Shown: positions 17,925 through 27,130, numbered from the stretch's first letter. The stretch is 64,000 nt of DNA from Candidatus Poribacteria bacterium (GCA_018644665.1 JABGQA010000106.1:62001-126000); one strand, 5' to 3'. The notes: a model not told the origin generated them from the sequence alone. Program-made: numbers and translations.

Positions 17925-18962
17925 TCACCGTATCACGGGTACTTCCCGCCAGCCCTGCCCTTCGGTGAATTCGCGCACGCTCAGGCACCACACGACCACG
18001 CGCTTGCCCTTGAGGCTATCACGACGTCGGAACAAGGCCAGTCGCGACGGCGTCGCGCCCGAGCCGCGGACGCCGACAACGTCGGTCGGGAATCCCAATC
18101 TGGCCGCCAGGTGATCGGGCAACCCGGCGCCGCGCGCGTGCATGTCGCCTCCCTCGTGGAAGACGAGGCAGTGCGAATCCCCGAGCAGCAGGACGGGGCT
18201 CTCCCGCCACTCGTTGTTCGTCCACGTCTGGGGCGCCGCCGCCGTAGGGCCGACGCGCAGCAGACGGAGCGATTCCTTCTCCAGACCTGCGTCGCCCAGT
18301 TGAGTCCAGAGATCGCCCGTGATGCGGGTATCCAAGGCACCCGCGTCGTACTCGTGCGTGCGCGTGTCGTTCACCCACCCGCCGTCGCGTATCACGCGCG
18401 CGATCTCGTCCGCCGCGATCCTCAAGCCCTGTCCGGACCAGTGTGTGTCCTGCCGGCAATAGAGGTCCGTATTGGCCGCGCGGCGATGTTCCAGGTACAC
18501 CGGCGCCAAGTCGAGAACACGCACTCCCCGCTCGCGGAGGACAGCGTAGAACTCCTGATGGTAGGCGTCCAACCTGGGGATCTCACCGTCGTCCACGTCG
18601 ACCCCATCCGCGATCGCGTCTGGGTATATCACCGCTTTGGCCGGGACGGGGACGAAGATCAACTCGATCCCCGCTCCGTCGAGCTGCGCGTGGAAGTCCA
18701 GAATGGCAGGCAGTGGATCTGCGTACTCAGGCTTCGGGGCACGGCTGACATCGGCTGCCGCGTCGCTCCAAAACCTGCCCACGCCCATGCTGCGCAACTC
18801 TGGGGCGAAGAACAGCCACCCGTCCTCGCCGCGTACGACGGAGACGTCGCTCGCCTCTGCGTGTGCAGCCTTGACCGCCAATTGCTCGATGAACGCCGGT
18901 GCATCCGCGCGCGCGTGCAGGGCTAGCGCCGCGAACAGCACGACCCATGTTGGCGTCTTCAC
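17925..18962 (-). CDS. AlgJ/AlgX-type SGNH O-acetylation protein, copy 2
   Basis: 345 residues from GTG 18962, which overlaps the previous gene's TGA and gives a clean signal peptide (TWVVLFAALALHARADA). SGNH-hydrolase residues of the AlgJ/AlgX family are present: GDS with Ser at about 263 (LLLGDSHC) and the Asp-x-His pair in DTHWS (D172, H174). Such periplasmic or surface proteins move acetyl groups, received from the MBOAT membrane protein, onto polysaccharide or cell-wall glycan. It is a distant paralogue of the gene before it and lacks the N-terminal extension of that copy. The acceptor glycan is unknown. Confidence 0.8.
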   Translation of the reverse strand: MKTPTWVVLFAALALHARADAPAFIEQLAVKAAHAEASDVSVVRGEDGWLFFAPELRSMGVGRFWSDAAADVSRAPKPEYADPLPAILDFHAQLDGAGIELIFVPVPAKAVIYPDAIADGVDVDDGEIPRLDAYHQEFYAVLRERGVRVLDLAPVYLEHRRAANTDLYCRQDTHWSGQGLRIAADEIARVIRDGGWVNDTRTHEYDAGALDTRITGDLWTQLGDAGLEKESLRLLRVGPTAAAPQTWTNNEWRESPVLLLGDSHCLVFHEGGDMHARGAGLPDHLAARLGFPTDVVGVRGSGATPSRLALFRRRDSLKGKRVVVWCLSVREFTEGQGWREVPVIR

Positions 18963-20626
18963 GGGATGAGTTCTCCCCAGTACACGTCGAGGAGCCAGGT
19001 GTCCTCGTCGTCGAGTTCGCGACGGCTGTAGCCGCCGTATTGCTCTTCTGCCGCCGCCCAAGGGGTCAGGCGCAGCCGCAACTGCGCGCCGACTGTTGCC
19101 GACGTAGCGGGCGTCCACTCGTTGTCGCGCATGCCCCAAGCAAAGACGACCGCCTCGCCTGGGACGGGGCCGCCGTTCTCGGCTTCAATGTCCGTCATGT
19201 GGAAGGCTATCACGCAGTCTGGATAGGGTACCGTACCCGGCCGTGGGGGCGTTGACATAGCTACCAATTCGCCGCGCACGACGGCCTGGCCGTGACCCGC
19301 CCTAGCCGCGGGCGCTGGTGGCGACGGCATGTCGTACACGCGCCAGTCACCGGAGTGCAGTTCGCGGACGGCGAACTGGTAGACCACGACCTCCTTGCCG
19401 GCCAGGCGGTCGTCGCCCCTCGCGAGTGCCTGACTCAACTCCTGCCGCGCGGCGTATGCGCCGCCTGCGTTCAACGCAATGCGATCCACCGGTTCGTGTA
19501 GCGCGTAGCTGAGTTGCTCCGCGAACCCCGCGCCCTCGCCCCACCCCATGGCGCCCAGGGAGTAGATGTTTGTGAAGCTGTCGCCGAGAAGCAGGACGCG
19601 GGCAGCGCGGTCTGCCGTCCATGCCGCGCCGGTCGAGGTCGTCACCGGTCGGATCTCGACACGCTCCGGCACGATGAGATCGGAGCCGGCCGGCAACTTT
19701 AGCATCGCGGCGACATCGCCGGTGCTTGTGAGTTCCTCCGATCCACGTCCGTATCCCGCCGAGTCGCGCGCGGCTAGGCCGACCTCGTCGTGGATGAACG
19801 CCGCAAGCGCCTGGGCCGTGCGCGCCATCGCGCGGGGCGTCCAGTGGGTGTCCGTCCTCAGGTATGGGTCGTCCGTGGCCGTAAGTAACGGGGTCGCATC
19901 GAAGACACGGATGCCATCGGCCGCGAGCGCCGCCATGAAGCCCTCGTACGAGGGGTTGTGCGCGACGGCACTCGAGCCGTCGGCGAGGGCGAGCCCCTGC
20001 GGTTGCACGACCGGCTTGACGGGTACTGGCGCGACCACAAGCGAGATGCCTCGTGCGGCCAGTGCTGCTTGCAGGGAGCGGATCGCAGGGAGCGGGTCCG
20101 CGGACGGGACGTCCTCCCATGACGGGCCGCCGGCCGTCCGACTCGCCAGATGCGCGGCGTCGAGGAACCCGCGGCCGATCGCGTAATCCACGTCCGGCCG
20201 GTAGTACAATTCGCCGTCACGCCCAAGGTACGCCTGTTCGTTCCCGAGACCCAGGTAGCGGCTGAGGACATACTGCGCACGCGGGAGTATGGCGCCGTCC
20301 AGCGCTGAGGCGTCTTCGAGCGCGTCTTCGAACTCCGTGATCTGCTGTAGCGATGGCGCCAAGCGTAGCACGTCGAGAGGCGAGCGTACGGCGGCGACTT
20401 CGTCGCGCGAGGGGAACAGGTGGAACACATCGTACGGCTGTGGCCAGGCGCGTGTGCGGTCCTCGGCGCCGGACCCCAGCTCCGCGACGTGCTGCACAAC
20501 GCCTGCGGTCAGCATCGTAAGGCAGAACGCTCCTATCAGGGATGCGGACACCCACCGCGTGACGGTCGTCGCGCCGATGTCGCGCGCGGCCGTGTCGCGT
20601 CGCATGCGCGCCAGCGATTGCGCCAC
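18959..20626 (-). CDS. AlgJ/AlgX-type SGNH O-acetylation protein, copy 1
   Basis: 555 residues from GTG 20626 with AGGAG five bases before. One N-terminal membrane segment (WVSASLIGAFCLTMLTAGVV) anchors it. Catalytic elements: DTHWT (D259, H261) and LLLGDSFTN (Ser about 350). A C-terminal part of about 130 residues after DWRVYDMPSPP has no recognisable motif and may bind the acceptor. The substrate-side loop motif VAPVPVKPVVQP resembles FVPVPAKAVIYP in copy 2. Located between algI and copy 2 with coupled translation. Confidence 0.8.
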   Translation of the reverse strand: MAQSLARMRRDTAARDIGATTVTRWVSASLIGAFCLTMLTAGVVQHVAELGSGAEDRTRAWPQPYDVFHLFPSRDEVAAVRSPLDVLRLAPSLQQITEFEDALEDASALDGAILPRAQYVLSRYLGLGNEQAYLGRDGELYYRPDVDYAIGRGFLDAAHLASRTAGGPSWEDVPSADPLPAIRSLQAALAARGISLVVAPVPVKPVVQPQGLALADGSSAVAHNPSYEGFMAALAADGIRVFDATPLLTATDDPYLRTDTHWTPRAMARTAQALAAFIHDEVGLAARDSAGYGRGSEELTSTGDVAAMLKLPAGSDLIVPERVEIRPVTTSTGAAWTADRAARVLLLGDSFTNIYSLGAMGWGEGAGFAEQLSYALHEPVDRIALNAGGAYAARQELSQALARGDDRLAGKEVVVYQFAVRELHSGDWRVYDMPSPPAPAARAGHGQAVVRGELVAMSTPPRPGTVPYPDCVIAFHMTDIEAENGGPVPGEAVVFAWGMRDNEWTPATSATVGAQLRLRLTPWAAAEEQYGGYSRRELDDEDTWLLDVYWGELIP

Positions 20627-20634
20627 CCTCGCTC

Positions 20635-22089
20635 CTAGAAGATGAAGTAGATGAACGGGTTGTAGGCCTGCGTCGCGAGCACGATGAGCGAGAGCCACAA
20701 CGCCGCCAAACACACAGCGCCACGTACGGCAGAGAGGCGACGCGTCCAGTCCCACGTTTGCGGCCCTGCCCATACGACGATAGCAGCCGTCGCCATGCTC
20801 AGCACGTAATACGGCTTGTACACGATACCCGCGATCAACGCGGCTCCCGGCTGCACAGAGCCGGCTCCGACCATGTAGCCGAGGTACGCCACGGCTTCCG
20901 TCAGCGTCGCCGAGCGGAAGAACACCCACGCGAAGGTTGTGAGCGCGAAGGTCATCGCGATGCGCGCCGGGCGGGGCAGGCGTCGATAGGCGCTGTCTTT
21001 GCCCATCGCGCGCTCCAACGCGAGCATGCCGCCGTGTATGCCACCCCAAATCACGTAGGTCCACGCCGCCCCATGCCACAGGCCACCGAGGAGCATCACC
21101 CCTGCCAGATTGACGTAGGTGCGCCGCGCGCCCTTGCGGTTGCCTCCGAGCGGCACGTAGAGATAGTCGCGGAGCCAGCTAGACAGCGAGATGTGCCATC
21201 GCTGCCAGAAGTTCGTAATGGAGTCTGCGCGGTACGGGGAGTCGAAGTTCTTCGGGAACGTAAAGCCAAGCATCAGGCCCAACCCGATGGCCATGTCGGA
21301 ATAGCCGCTGAAGTCGAAGTAGATCTGGAACGCGTACGCCACAGCGCCGTACCAGGCGTCGGGCGCCAGCACCGAGCCGGCGTCGAACACGGTGTCGGCG
21401 ATCTTGCCGCACGGATTTGCCAGCAGCACCTTCTTCGCCATACCGAGTGAGAAGAACGCGACCCCACGCGTGAACTTCTCCACCGTGTGCGTTCGACGAA
21501 GAAGCTGCTCCGACACCTCGGAGAAGCGCACGATCGGGCCCGCTACGAGTTGCGGGAACATGGCTACATAGCAGGCGAAGTCAGGGAACGCGCGGATGGC
21601 GCGCGCGTCGCCGCGATAGACGTCGATCGAGTAGCTCATCGATTGGAAGGTGTAGAAGCTGATGCCCAACGGTAGCGTGACCCGGAACACGCCCTCCCAC
21701 TGCATGTCGGCCAGCCCCAGGCCGCCGACGATCGCGTTGTAGTTCCCCGCAGCGAAATTGAAGTACTTGAAGAACGCGAGCAGCGACAGGTTCGAGCATA
21801 TCGAGATGGCGAGAGCCACCTTCTGCCCGCGACTCCTGGAGTCGTCCTTGGGTAGCGTACGAATCCGTCCCCGGCCGCGTCCTAAGCCCCCGACCATGGC
21901 GAGGCCGCACACGTAATCGACCACCGTGGAGCCGAACATCAGCAGCGCGAAGTACGGGTTTGCCCAGCCGTAGAAGACGTAGCTCAGCAGCGTTAGCGCG
22001 GCGTGCTTCGCGCGGCGAGGCAGGATGTAGTAGATCGCGAGCGTGATTGGCAGGAAGTAGTAGACGAAGAGGTGCGAGCTGAAGACCAT
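20635..22089 (-). CDS. MBOAT-family O-acyltransferase (AlgI type)
   Basis: 484 residues, polytopic membrane protein. The N-terminus MVFSSHLFVYYFLPITLAIYY, the block FFKYFNF, GISFYTFQSMSYSIDVYRG, NFWQRWHISLSSWLRDYLYVPLGGNR and the catalytic His in LLGGLWHGAAW (about residue 339) are hallmarks of AlgI/DltB-like MBOAT proteins. It should transfer acetyl (or another acyl) from a cytoplasmic donor across the membrane to the AlgJ-like proteins encoded just downstream. No alginate polymerase genes are near, so the modified polymer is probably not alginate. Confidence 0.92.
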   Translation of the reverse strand: MVFSSHLFVYYFLPITLAIYYILPRRAKHAALTLLSYVFYGWANPYFALLMFGSTVVDYVCGLAMVGGLGRGRGRIRTLPKDDSRSRGQKVALAISICSNLSLLAFFKYFNFAAGNYNAIVGGLGLADMQWEGVFRVTLPLGISFYTFQSMSYSIDVYRGDARAIRAFPDFACYVAMFPQLVAGPIVRFSEVSEQLLRRTHTVEKFTRGVAFFSLGMAKKVLLANPCGKIADTVFDAGSVLAPDAWYGAVAYAFQIYFDFSGYSDMAIGLGLMLGFTFPKNFDSPYRADSITNFWQRWHISLSSWLRDYLYVPLGGNRKGARRTYVNLAGVMLLGGLWHGAAWTYVIWGGIHGGMLALERAMGKDSAYRRLPRPARIAMTFALTTFAWVFFRSATLTEAVAYLGYMVGAGSVQPGAALIAGIVYKPYYVLSMATAAIVVWAGPQTWDWTRRLSAVRGAVCLAALWLSLIVLATQAYNPFIYFIF

Positions 22090-22095
22090 CTCGCG

Positions 22096-23130
22096 TCAGG
22101 GCCGCGCGCAGCCGATGACGAGGAACGTGTACATGGGTCTCCCGTGGGGCTCCGCGCGGATGGCGACCGCCGGTCCGCTGAGGACCATGCCACCCAGCTC
22201 TGCGCGGACATCTGGGTCGGAGTCGACGTTGGGGACCACTTGGCGTGCGGAGGCGTCCATGGCGGAGGCGTAGTATGGGCCATACCAGTCCTCGACCAGG
22301 TCCCGTTCCCACGCGCGTATGTCGTGCGCGCTAAGGGCGCGCCCGGCGTAGTCGTCGAGTAGTCGACGCGCCGCGGCCTCGCGCACGAACCGGGGGTCCA
22401 GTCGGCCGAAGAACTCGGGGAAGCCGTCGCCGTCACCATCTGTGGCGCCGTCGACGGATGTGACCCACGGCTTGAACTCGACCTCGACCCACGCTTCGAA
22501 GGCGCCGCGCGCGCCTCTTCGCAGGAACAGGCGCGTGATTTCCTGATAGGCCGCGGACCCGTCGCCGTCGCGCCACTTCTCGTCCTCGATGAGCCAACCG
22601 GGCTCGGCGAAGGCTGACCCTTCGTCGTAGTCCCATTCCGCGAGGTACTGCATCGCGGGGCGCCAGCTCATGGGATGCGATCGCTCGCTCGCAGTGAGGG
22701 GCGTGTCGGACAGGTCATCGGTGGCGCTGCCCGGCGCGAGAGCTCCGCCGAACGTCAGGTCCCGAAGAGCCGGCGCCGCGCTCGGACGGGTCGGCCGCTG
22801 AGCCGGCGTGGCCGCTCGCATGGCGTTCCTGTCCCATGCGGCGAAATCCAGGTTGGCGCGCGTCGGCGTGTCGACGCACCGGACTAGAACCGATGAACCG
22901 CGCCGGTCGTAATTCGCCGTGAGATGATGCACGGCGTCGTGTTGCGGGTCACTGTGCCATTCATGGGTGGCGGGGCGGGCCGCGGAGACCGTGCGCGTGT
23001 ACATCGTCCGCGGCGCTCGGCCAGCGCCCATCGCCGCCGCAGGCATGAGGCACGCGGCGACGCCAACGGCGACGACCGTCCGTGCGAGCGCCTGTCTGCG
23101 CGAGGCGTCGAGATAGCGCTTCCACGTCAT
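22096..23130 (-). CDS. Secreted protein of unknown function in O-acetylation operon
   Basis: 344 residues. A signal peptide is likely (TVVAVGVAACLMPAAAMGAG after RRQALAR; the double Arg is suggestive, but no full Tat motif is present). A short Asp/Gly run, TDGDGDGFPEFFGRLD (about residue 265), looks like a calcium-binding thrombospondin-3/dockerin-like loop. I do not recognise the family. It overlaps the upstream gene by four bases (ATGA) and ends six bases before algI, so it belongs to this operon and probably acts outside the cytoplasmic membrane. Confidence 0.65.
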   Translation of the reverse strand: MTWKRYLDASRRQALARTVVAVGVAACLMPAAAMGAGRAPRTMYTRTVSAARPATHEWHSDPQHDAVHHLTANYDRRGSSVLVRCVDTPTRANLDFAAWDRNAMRAATPAQRPTRPSAAPALRDLTFGGALAPGSATDDLSDTPLTASERSHPMSWRPAMQYLAEWDYDEGSAFAEPGWLIEDEKWRDGDGSAAYQEITRLFLRRGARGAFEAWVEVEFKPWVTSVDGATDGDGDGFPEFFGRLDPRFVREAAARRLLDDYAGRALSAHDIRAWERDLVEDWYGPYYASAMDASARQVVPNVDSDPDVRAELGGMVLSGPAVAIRAEPHGRPMYTFLVIGCARP

Positions 23131-26100
23131 GGCGTCACCGCGTAGTAAAGTGGGACGTCGAAGTCGGGCTCCAGTGTGTCCGACATGTAGAACGTCTCCA
23201 ACTGCGGGTTGTTCGCGAACGGCTCGAGATGGAGCCGGAGGCTCTGCCCCTCATCCCACCGCGCGACCGCGAGCGTCTCGCCGTCGAGTATGGCCCAGTG
23301 CGCGACGCGTATACGCCCGTCGACGGCCTGCCCGCTCATCACGTTCTCCACGTCATATTCGTAGACGACGAGGGCTTCGCGGTAGGGCTGGATCTGCGAC
23401 AGGCTGGGCACGTCGGATCGGGCTAGCAGCTTGGCGCGCGCGTCTAGCTCGGGCACCGCTTCGCGGCCCTCCAGCACGCGCTGGTAGGCCTCGTAGTTGG
23501 CCCGAGCCTCGGCGGCGTCAAGGACGCGGCGGTAGATCGCGACGCCCTCAATGACACCGCGCCAGTCGCGGTTATCGCGCCATTCGTCGCCGAATATAAG
23601 GTGGTGGGGTTCCCAATTGGCGAGGTCTCCCTTTATCCGATCGGTGTCAAGCGTCTTGACGCCGTCCCTATAGCACACGAGCCGGCCGGGCGAATAGGTT
23701 ACAACGACGTGCGTGTATCGTCCTGCGGGGATCTTGCACAGCGCGGTTTCAGGGTTGCTGCCGTTGGCTCCGGTGGCGGGTGTTCTCAGCCGGAACACAA
23801 GCGTGTCGCCGGCCTGTCCTAGTGTGAAGTTGCGAGCGCTGCTGTCCCTCGAGAAGCTCACGATGCGCGCCGGGCCGGTCTGGTCCAGGCTGTCCGGGCG
23901 AATGACCGCCTCTACGGTGAGTCGGTTGGACCCGCGCAACTCACGCAGGAGGGCATCGTCTACATCCGGCGCCACGAACGCCCCGGCGCCGACCGACATT
24001 GCGAAGTTCCTGTCGAGCCGCGCCAGTCCTCGTGCGTGGGCGTCGTACGCGCGGTCGACGCCGCCAGCCGACACGAGGTTGTCCGACTGCGCAGTACCGT
24101 GGACGAATACCGCTCCGCTCCGGTCCGACGGCCAGACGACGGGCAGGTCGGCCCGTCGCTTGTCCCGGAGTTGCCGGAAGTCGTGGTAGTTGCGCATGGC
24201 CTCGGCGCCGTCCATGGGGCGGCTGTATATGGCTACCGCCTCCAACTCGCCTGCCCAATCGCGGCCGCCGTCCCACTCGTCGCCAAGGACAAGGCGATGC
24301 GCCTCCCAGTTGGACAGGTCGCCACTGACGGCGCCCGTGTCCGAGACCTCCTCGCCGTTGACGTAGCACACGAGCCGGCCGGCGGCGTAGCTCGCCACGA
24401 CATGCATCGTCTCGCCGGCGGCAACGCCGCACAGCCGCGATTCTGGCGGGATGCCATTCCCGCCAGTGTTCGGCGTACGTACCCGGAGGACGAGGGCGGG
24501 GCCCTCCTGGCCGAGCGTGAAGTTCCGCGCATACGCGCTCGACGAGAACGAGACGATGCGGGCAGGCCCGCTCTGGGTGAGGTTCCCCGCGCGCAGCACC
24601 GCCTCCACCGTCAGCGCGCCTGAGTCTCTGCACGCCGCCAGCAGCGCGTCGTCGGCCCCGTCGATCGCGTACGCGCCGCCTGCGAGCCGGAGCGCGCCCT
24701 CCCAGTTCGTGCCCGCGCCGCCGCGGGCGGTCATACCGTAAGACTGCCAGGCGCCGCCGCCAGGGCCATCGCCCGCGGCCGTGGCGTCGCCCGCGCTCCA
24801 ACCGACGACCAACCCCGTGCGATCCGACGGCCATGAGGGCGGGTGGATGGGTAGGAACGTCTTGTCCATCTTGTTCGGCTTTTGCGCGCGGTCCCGCACG
24901 TCTTCAAGCTTCAGCCGGTCCTCGGTCTCGATCGCCCGTTCAGTCGCCAGAACAACGCGGAGGCCCTCCGCCTCCCATCGCCACCCGCTGACCTTCAGAC
25001 CTGAGTCCAGGCGCGCTTTGCCCTCGCGCTCCTGCACCGGCTCGTCGAACGTGACCACGATCTCGTCATCGCCGCGCACATATACTGAGGTTGGCGTCGG
25101 CCGTCTTCTGGGGGTTACCACCACCTCGCCGCGCAGTGATGTGTCGCCGTTCCGCCCCTCGACGCGGAACAGGCCTGCGTCTTCATACGTGTGTTCGAAC
25201 GTCTCGCCGTCGCGGTCGCGACCGTCACCGGAGGTCCATTCGCGGCGCACGCCGTCGGCGGGATCGAACCGGACCTTGTACGGCGCCTCGCCTTCACGCC
25301 TGCCGAGTTCGAGTTGGCGCACGAACACGTCCGGGAACCGGTCCGTACCTCCGTCGAAGCTGTAGCGCGCGGGCGTTCCGAGAATCTCAAGCGTCGCGGG
25401 ATCCGTTCGGGCGACGAAGATGTCGTAATCCGCCGTATGGTGGTCGTGTTGGTTGGGCGAGGCGCCGAATGCGAAGAGTTCGCTCCCGTACGACGACATC
25501 GGGAAGTAGATGTAGCTCCGATCGTTTGGCAGGCTCGCGTCGTTCTTGCGCAGGATCGTGCTCGTCTCGCGCGTAGCGAGGTTCATGCGCTGCACCGGGC
25601 CGCCCCCGCCGCCCATCCAATACCCCCACACACCGTCGTGGGTGAAGTAGGGCTGGCATCCGCCCTGTCGCTGGCGACGCGCGATTACCCTCTTGCCTGG
25701 GTCGAACGGGGCGAACTCCGGCCAACCGGCGGTCGCGTATGTCTTCGTGGCGTTCATCAGCCAGCCGTATTCGTCGTGCGGCGCATCGGTGAGCCGCTCA
25801 CGGTCGCCGGTCGCCAGATCCTGCTCGTACGTTTGTCCGTCGCCACCGATGAAGATGAAGGTGTCGGCGTCCACCCAGACGGCGGCCCGGTTCTCGAAGT
25901 AGGCTCGCGCGTCCTGCGCTACGACAGTGTCCGTTCCCGCCCGTAGGTTCATGAGATGGAGCGGGGCCTTGTGGGAGCCGCGGTGGTCCTGGTAGCCGTT
26001 GCGGTTCCTCGGGTAGCTGAGGTACAGGAGGTTGGCGCCGTCAGGGGATATGTGCGGGCAGTAGTGGTCGCGCCCGTCTTCGTTGGGGCTGACCTGCCGG

Positions 26101-26291
26101 AGGTCGGATCCGTCCAGATCTCGCGCCCAGATGCGCCATCGGCCCGTGCGATTCGACTCCCAGACCACCACGCCATCTGCGCCCTGCGCGATCTCGCTCC
26201 AGGCGCCATCGGACTGAGCGTGGAGCAGCGGCGCGACGGATGCGAACGCGAGAGCCAACGTTCGTAATAGGCGCTGTCGGCGTGGAGCCAT
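23127..26291 (-). CDS. Large secreted multidomain protein: TolB-like propeller, PKD/Ig-like domains, two LamG-like domains
   Basis: 1054 residues from ATG 26291 (AGAGGA upstream); an ATG 48 bases earlier lacks a ribosome site. Signal peptide (LLRTLALAFASVAPLLHA). Residues about 28-330 contain TolB/WD40-like repeats (RIWARDLDGSDLRQVSPNEDG). A PKD-like stretch follows (about 330-390, FEHTYEDAGLFRVE), then an Ig-like domain (about 395-470). Two concanavalin-A/LamG-type domains, about 486-715 and 720-940, share WPSDR, LTVEAV, GPARIVSFS and NFTLGQ and clearly arose by internal duplication. Likely a surface or periplasmic glycan-binding protein; first gene of the O-acetylation operon. Confidence 0.8.
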   Translation of the reverse strand: MAPRRQRLLRTLALAFASVAPLLHAQSDGAWSEIAQGADGVVVWESNRTGRWRIWARDLDGSDLRQVSPNEDGRDHYCPHISPDGANLLYLSYPRNRNGYQDHRGSHKAPLHLMNLRAGTDTVVAQDARAYFENRAAVWVDADTFIFIGGDGQTYEQDLATGDRERLTDAPHDEYGWLMNATKTYATAGWPEFAPFDPGKRVIARRQRQGGCQPYFTHDGVWGYWMGGGGGPVQRMNLATRETSTILRKNDASLPNDRSYIYFPMSSYGSELFAFGASPNQHDHHTADYDIFVARTDPATLEILGTPARYSFDGGTDRFPDVFVRQLELGRREGEAPYKVRFDPADGVRREWTSGDGRDRDGETFEHTYEDAGLFRVEGRNGDTSLRGEVVVTPRRRPTPTSVYVRGDDEIVVTFDEPVQEREGKARLDSGLKVSGWRWEAEGLRVVLATERAIETEDRLKLEDVRDRAQKPNKMDKTFLPIHPPSWPSDRTGLVVGWSAGDATAAGDGPGGGAWQSYGMTARGGAGTNWEGALRLAGGAYAIDGADDALLAACRDSGALTVEAVLRAGNLTQSGPARIVSFSSSAYARNFTLGQEGPALVLRVRTPNTGGNGIPPESRLCGVAAGETMHVVASYAAGRLVCYVNGEEVSDTGAVSGDLSNWEAHRLVLGDEWDGGRDWAGELEAVAIYSRPMDGAEAMRNYHDFRQLRDKRRADLPVVWPSDRSGAVFVHGTAQSDNLVSAGGVDRAYDAHARGLARLDRNFAMSVGAGAFVAPDVDDALLRELRGSNRLTVEAVIRPDSLDQTGPARIVSFSRDSSARNFTLGQAGDTLVFRLRTPATGANGSNPETALCKIPAGRYTHVVVTYSPGRLVCYRDGVKTLDTDRIKGDLANWEPHHLIFGDEWRDNRDWRGVIEGVAIYRRVLDAAEARANYEAYQRVLEGREAVPELDARAKLLARSDVPSLSQIQPYREALVVYEYDVENVMSGQAVDGRIRVAHWAILDGETLAVARWDEGQSLRLHLEPFANNPQLETFYMSDTLEPDFDVPLYYAVTP

Positions 26292-26717
26292 GGCAATCCT
26301 CTGGCGAGAGCGACAGGAACGGAGCGTCCCCGTATCCATGACAGAGGTTACCGGGGAGATGTTATGGCGGCGTTACCGCGCGCGTAAATGATGTTGCCCG
26401 CGAATAAACTGCCCGCCCCAGTGAGTGTACGCAAGGGCCGGTGCGGGCCAATGCACGGCGAGCGGATCCACCAGCGTCGCGTGTAGCCACCGGCCGACAC
26501 GCGCATGGGACGCGTGGGACAGGTGAAGACGTTCGGCCACGCTGTCCCGCTTCTGGGAGACACGGAACTGGCCTCCAGCACGGGATGAGGGCCGGTCACT
26601 CGCAGAGCCATTGGGTTCGCCAGCTAGCCTGCTCCGTCCGCTGGGTCTGGATCACCGCGTGGCGCCGGCGCGATCTCCGGCGCCACGCCGTGAACGGCGC
26701 TAAGGCAAGCTGAAACC
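26292..26717. other. Intergenic region between O-acetylation operon and feo operon
   Basis: About 425 bases without a convincing gene between divergent transcripts. A perfect hairpin (listed separately) lies at 26658-26687. GGGACAG and CTGTCCC around 26516-26550 form a looser 7-bp repeat. The promoter of the minus-strand operon must be here, but only weak matches were seen (TTTACG and TAACAT reading leftwards near 26370-26390). Confidence 0.4.
26658..26687. repeat. 11-bp perfect inverted repeat upstream of the feo promoter
   Basis: CGTGGCGCCGG, eight-base loop, CCGGCGCCACG. It lies 30 bases before the -35 box of the feo promoter. It could isolate feo from upstream transcription or bind a regulator. 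No T-run follows. Confidence 0.5.
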
Positions 26718-26747
26718 TTGACTGTTTCGGGCCTCGGGCTATATACT
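26718..26747 (+). promoter_or_regulatory. Sigma-70-type promoter of the feo operon
   Basis: TTGACT at 26718-26723, 18-base spacer, TATACT at 26742-26747. Transcription would begin near 26754, giving a leader of about 119 bases before feoA. The leader is AT-richer than the surroundings. No convincing Fur or DtxR box was found. Confidence 0.65.
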
Positions 26748-26872
26748 AGCCTGACTACTGAAGTGGCTTCGATAGGATCGACATTGGGCGGTGCCCGGTG
26801 TCGTCTTTATTTGTGGCAGTAGATGATACTAAGTCTCAACTTCATTTACCGGCCGCTGAGCGAGGACTACCG

Positions 26873-27124
26873 ATGATGGACGTGACGCCGCTGGCATCAC
26901 TGATGCCCGGACAGGCCGGCGTGATCTCGGAGTTGCACGGCGACGACAGTCTGCGCGTGCGGCTCATGGAAATGGGCCTTATCCGCGGCGAGACGGTGCA
27001 CGTGCTGAAGTACGCGCCGTTGGGTGACCCGGTGGAACTCGACATCGCCGGCTACCACCTGTCGATCCGCAAGGGCGACGCGCAACGCATACTGGTCTCC
27101 CCGACAGGCCAACCGGCGCGGTAG
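26873..27124 (+). CDS. feoA: Ferrous iron transport protein FeoA
   Basis: 83 residues from ATG 26873, six bases after GAGGAC; an in-frame GTG at 26798 would add 25 unconserved residues and has no ribosome site. SH3-like fold typical of FeoA: RLMEMGLIRGETVHVLKYAPLGDPVELDIAGYHLSIRK, split here as conserved MEMGLIRGE and APLGDPVE. FeoA is a small cytoplasmic partner required for FeoB-mediated Fe(II) uptake. feoB starts six bases after it. Confidence 0.92.
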   Translation: MMDVTPLASLMPGQAGVISELHGDDSLRVRLMEMGLIRGETVHVLKYAPLGDPVELDIAGYHLSIRKGDAQRILVSPTGQPAR

Positions 27125-27130
27125 ACGTCC

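Noticed and set aside
26735-26760. DtxR/IdeR-like box overlapping the feo -10 region (TAGCCT core)
   Set aside because: Only about half of the 19-base consensus matches and the outer half-sites are absent. Not enough to call an iron-responsive operator.
26798-26872. GTG-initiated N-terminal extension of FeoA
   Set aside because: Its 25 residues are not FeoA-like and lack a ribosome site, whereas ATG 26873 has GAGGAC at the proper distance.
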